Assembly (NCBI GenBank): GCA_036667875.1
Contig: JAVWTD010000001.1
Location: 14,284 to 78,283 of the forward strand
Reading direction: 5' to 3'
DNA: 64,000 nucleotides
Source: CAJGDV01 sp036667875
GTDB lineage: Bacteria > Bacillota_I > Bacilli_A > RF39 > UBA660
Shown here: positions 61,215-64,000 of the stretch, in pieces
Layout of the letters: the number at the start of each line of letters is the position of its first letter
Position numbering within the stretch: the stretch's first letter is position 1
Made by a program: the position numbers and the translations under genes
Notes under the pieces: generated by a model
Told to the model about the DNA's origin: nothing
Database searches by the model: none
What the model saw: the letters and a program-made list of their open reading frames with translations, nothing else

Positions 61215-63695
61215 ATGGATAGATTAGAAAATGTAAATATAGTTAATGAAATGGAAAAATCATTTCTTGAATATTCAATGAGTGTTATTGTTTCAAGAGC
61301 AATACCAGATTTAAGAGATGGTCTAAAGCCAGTACATAGAAGAATACTATACACAATGTTAGAATCAGGATTTACACCAGATAAAGGGTTTGTAAAATGT
61401 GCAAAAACTGTTGGTGCCGTAATTGGTAATTATCATCCACATGGAGATACAGCAGTTTATGATGCAATGGTAAGAATGGCACAAAACTTTAGTTATATAC
61501 ACCCATTGATTGAAGGTCATGGAAATTTTGGTTCTATAGATGGTAGTCAAGCAGCAGCATATCGTTACACAGAATCTAAAATTTCTAAAATTGCAATGGA
61601 ACTATTAAGAGATATTAATAAAAATACTGTTGATTATACAGATAACTTCGATGCCTCAAGAAGAGAACCAACTATTTTACCAAGTAGATTTCCAAATATA
61701 TTAGTTAATGGAACAATGGGTATAGCTGTAGGAATGGCTACTAATATACCTCCACATAACTTAGCGGAAGTTATTGATGGATGCGTTGCTTATATTGATA
61801 ATAAAGATATTTCTTTATTAGAATTAATGGATTATATAAAAGGTCCTGACTTTCCAACAGCTGGTTCAATATTGGGAAATAGTGGAATTAAAAGGGCATA
61901 TGAAACTGGAAGAGGATCTATAACAATTAGAGGAAAAGTAGAAACTTTTGAAAAAAATGGTAAATATGAACTAATAGTCTCTGAAGTTCCATATCAAGTG
62001 AATACAACTTCTTTAATCACAAGAATCGGAGAATTAGTTAGAGATAAAATAGTTGAAGGTATAGCAGATTTAAGAGAAGAAACTTCACTTAAAAACGGTA
62101 TGAAAATAGTTATAGAATTAAAAAAAGATGCAAATCCTAGTGTTGTTTTAAATAATCTATATAAACATAGTCAACTACAAACTTCTTATGGAATAAATTT
62201 ATTAATGTTACATCAAGGAAAACCACAAACTTTTGGCTTAAAAGATATAATTTCTAATTATATTGATTTCCAAAAAGAAGTAATTTATAGAAGAACAACC
62301 TTTGAATTAGAAAAAGCTGAGAAAAGAGCACATATATTAGAAGGATTGAAAATAGCTTTAGATAATATTGATGCTGTAATCAAAATAATTAGAGAATCCC
62401 AAAGTGATGAAATTGCAAAAAATGAATTGATTAAACAATTTGCTCTTTCAGAAGCTCAAACCGAAGCAATTATGGAAATGAAATTAAGAAGATTATCAGG
62501 ATTAGAAAGAAAGAAAATAGAAGACGAATTAGAAGAATTATTGAAAGCAATTGATAATTTCAAAATTATACTAGGAAGCGATGAAAAAATTCTGGAAATA
62601 ATAAAAGAAGAATTATTAGAAATTAAAAACAAATACGGACAACAAAGAAAAACTATTATAGATAATACTTCAATTGAATATATCGAGGATGAATCATTAA
62701 TACCAGTAGAAGATATTGTTATTACGCTTACAAATAAAGGATATATAAAACGTATAACAAGTGAAACATATAAAACTCAAAATAGAGGTGGTGTTGGAGT
62801 CAAAGGAATGACAACAAATGAAGAAGATTTTGTGGAAAATATCGTTTCTATGACAACTCACGATTATTTGATGTTCTTTACTAATAAAGGAAAAGTTTAT
62901 AGAATAAAAGGATATGAAATACCATTGTTTAACAGGCAATCAAAAGGTATTCCTGTAGTTAACTTATTGCCTATAGAAAAGACAGAAATAGTTAAAGTAA
63001 TGTTATGTGTAGAAGACAATGAACAAGAGGGAAATATTGTATTTTGTACACAAAATGGCTTAGTTAAAAGAACTAATTTATCAGAATTTGAAAGTATTAG
63101 ATCAAATGGTAAAATTGCAATAACACTTAAAGATAATGATGAATTGATTGCGGTGAAAAAAACACACGGAGATAACGAAATATTAATAGCATCAACTAAT
63201 GGAAGAATGATAAGATTCCAAGAAGATGAAATTAGAGTTATGGGCAGAACTGCATCTGGGGTAAAAGGTATAGATGTTGGTGATGGCATTTGTGTTGGGA
63301 TGGAAATTGCTGAACCAGGGCAAGAAATCCTAGTTGTAACCGAAAAAGGATATGGTAAAAAAACAAATATTGATGAGTATAGAATGACTCATAGAGGAAG
63401 CAAAGGAGTCAAAGCTTTAAATATAACATCTAAAAATGGATGTATAGTTTCCTTTAAAAACGTTCATGGTGATGAAGACTTAATGATTGTCACAAATAGT
63501 GGAATAATTATTAGAATGGCAGTAGAACAAATTTCTTCTACAGGCCGCGTTGCCCAAGGAGTTAAATTAATTAATCTTAAAGAAGAGCAAAAAGTAAGTA
63601 CAATAGCTGTTCTTCCGAAAGAGGATATTACTGAACAAGAATTGGTAGAAAATGATGTTGAAGAATCACCAGAATTACCAAGTTCAAAAGAATAA
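61215..63695 (+). CDS. gyrA: DNA gyrase subunit A
   Basis: The 826-aa subunit has the quinolone-region core VIGNYHPHGDTAVYDAMVRMAQ, catalytic Tyr in AAAYRYTESK and LPSRFPNILVNG. The C-terminal six-bladed domain has the GyrA-box-type QNRGGVGVKGM. It cleaves and passes DNA with GyrB. At the usual resistance site this copy has T in GDTAVYDAM where many bacteria have S or T. AGGGGGAAAAC precedes the ATG. Confidence 0.98.
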   Translation: MDRLENVNIVNEMEKSFLEYSMSVIVSRAIPDLRDGLKPVHRRILYTMLESGFTPDKGFVKCAKTVGAVIGNYHPHGDTAVYDAMVRMAQNFSYIHPLIEGHGNFGSIDGSQAAAYRYTESKISKIAMELLRDINKNTVDYTDNFDASRREPTILPSRFPNILVNGTMGIAVGMATNIPPHNLAEVIDGCVAYIDNKDISLLELMDYIKGPDFPTAGSILGNSGIKRAYETGRGSITIRGKVETFEKNGKYELIVSEVPYQVNTTSLITRIGELVRDKIVEGIADLREETSLKNGMKIVIELKKDANPSVVLNNLYKHSQLQTSYGINLLMLHQGKPQTFGLKDIISNYIDFQKEVIYRRTTFELEKAEKRAHILEGLKIALDNIDAVIKIIRESQSDEIAKNELIKQFALSEAQTEAIMEMKLRRLSGLERKKIEDELEELLKAIDNFKIILGSDEKILEIIKEELLEIKNKYGQQRKTIIDNTSIEYIEDESLIPVEDIVITLTNKGYIKRITSETYKTQNRGGVGVKGMTTNEEDFVENIVSMTTHDYLMFFTNKGKVYRIKGYEIPLFNRQSKGIPVVNLLPIEKTEIVKVMLCVEDNEQEGNIVFCTQNGLVKRTNLSEFESIRSNGKIAITLKDNDELIAVKKTHGDNEILIASTNGRMIRFQEDEIRVMGRTASGVKGIDVGDGICVGMEIAEPGQEILVVTEKGYGKKTNIDEYRMTHRGSKGVKALNITSKNGCIVSFKNVHGDEDLMIVTNSGIIIRMAVEQISSTGRVAQGVKLINLKEEQKVSTIAVLPKEDITEQELVENDVEESPELPSSKE

Positions 63696-63701
63696 AATAT
63701 T

Positions 63702-63729
63702 AAATATGTTGAAAAACATATTTTTTTTT
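63702..63729 (+). terminator. Rho-independent terminator of gyrBA
   Basis: AAATATGTT, loop GAAA and AACATATTT are followed by a T run, ending the recF-gyrB-gyrA transcript just before the parS array. Confidence 0.9.
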
Positions 63730-63737
63730 ATAATTAA

Positions 63738-64000
63738 TGTTTCACGTGAAACATAAAGAACAATCATTAAAATCATTAATTTAAATCAATGTTCCACGTG
63801 AAACATAAAGAACAATCATTAAAATTATTAATATCAAATCAATGTTCCACGTGAAACATAAAGAATAATAATTAAAACTATTAGTGTTAAAACAATGTTC
63901 CACGTGAAACATAAAGAACAATAATTAAAACTATTAGTGCTAAAACAATGTTCCACGTGAAACATAAAGAACAATCATTAAAATTATTAATATCAAATCA
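63738..64000. repeat. parS: Tandem parS array: five 16-bp palindromes at 52-53-bp intervals, continuing past the window
   Basis: Sites lie at 63738-63753 (TGTTTCACGTGAAACA) and at 63790, 63843, 63896 and 63949 (each TGTTCCACGTGAAACA). All match the Bacillus Spo0J parS consensus. Each is followed by TAAAGAA and an AT-rich spacer. Units 2 and 5 are identical for all 51-52 bases visible, and units 3 and 4 differ by two, indicating block duplication. The last unit is cut off, so a sixth site is expected near 64002. Confidence 0.95.

Noticed and set aside
63738..64000. CRISPR array
   Set aside because: The regular 53-bp repeats consist of parS palindromes with similar, not unique, spacers, and no cas genes are present.
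1..64000. Alternative genetic code with TGA as tryptophan, as in mollicutes
   Set aside because: TGA ends real genes (for example the FIST gene) and tryptophan is encoded by TGG in conserved positions.

Overview
This window is the replication-origin region of a very AT-rich (roughly a quarter GC by eye) Gram-positive bacterium of the Bacillota, most likely class Bacilli near the Erysipelotrichia/RF39/Mollicutes side. The evidence is the order rpmH-rnpA-yidC-jag-mnmE-mnmG-rsmG-noc on one arm and dnaA-dnaN-recF-gyrB-gyrA on the other, the strongly AT-biased codons, and the presence of comK, scpAB, whiA, yvcK, walJ and lgt. TGA is used as a stop (for example at the FIST gene end, 27851-27853), so this is not a code-4 mollicute. 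The early/mid sporulation genes spoIID, spoIIQ and spoIIID sit beside mbl in the usual Bacilli order, and two small CotF-like genes lie near 12.7-13.1 kb. The lineage therefore has, or recently had, an endospore pathway.

Layout. The origin lies at about 54.28-54.76 kb, with a second set of DnaA boxes between dnaA and dnaN. Left of it nearly all genes are on the minus strand and right of it all are on the plus strand, as expected for leading-strand genes. The few plus-strand genes on the left arm (1.76, 8.89, 12.36, 15.67, 17.75 and 19.86 kb) are small accessory genes. Part of a family of SGNH-fold surface proteins, an orphan transposase-type HTH gene and an unrecognised 675-aa tail-anchored protein fill 0-6 kb. 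metK with a SAM riboswitch, a flavoprotein, a NUDIX gene with a clear promoter/operator, htpG, CotF-like genes and a methionine-gamma-lyase-like/SDR/SseB operon fill 6-15.6 kb. A metal-transport/Fur operon, two tRNAs, scpAB, an rRNA methyltransferase and the spoIID-spoIIQ-spoIIID-mbl group fill 16-26.3 kb. A FIST-domain/aldehyde dehydrogenase operon is preceded by a 710-bp gene-free stretch. Then come rpmE, murA, fba, rlmH, walJ, an M23/LysM/G5 peptidase, dnaB, rplI, whiA, yvcK, a pilin-like gene, lgt, a radical SAM gene and uvrB.

Origin-proximal chromosome organisation is the most striking theme. Immediately after the gyrA terminator the window ends in a tandem array of five near-identical 16-bp parS palindromes spaced 52-53 bp apart (five helical turns), which probably continues past the window. 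The only ParB/Noc-family gene here is a Noc-like protein with an unusual ~450-residue Asn-rich linker. It is preceded by a 20-bp perfect palindrome just upstream of its promoter, and no parA/soj follows it. The competence activator comK occupies the dnaN-recF gap, where many Bacilli carry yaaA. A second surprise is eight exact TGTGGAAAA (DnaA-box-like) 9-mers in 2.3 kb at the far left, about 50 kb from oriC.

All functional names are inferred from sequence reading alone without database searches. Start codons were chosen from Shine-Dalgarno positions where these were decisive.
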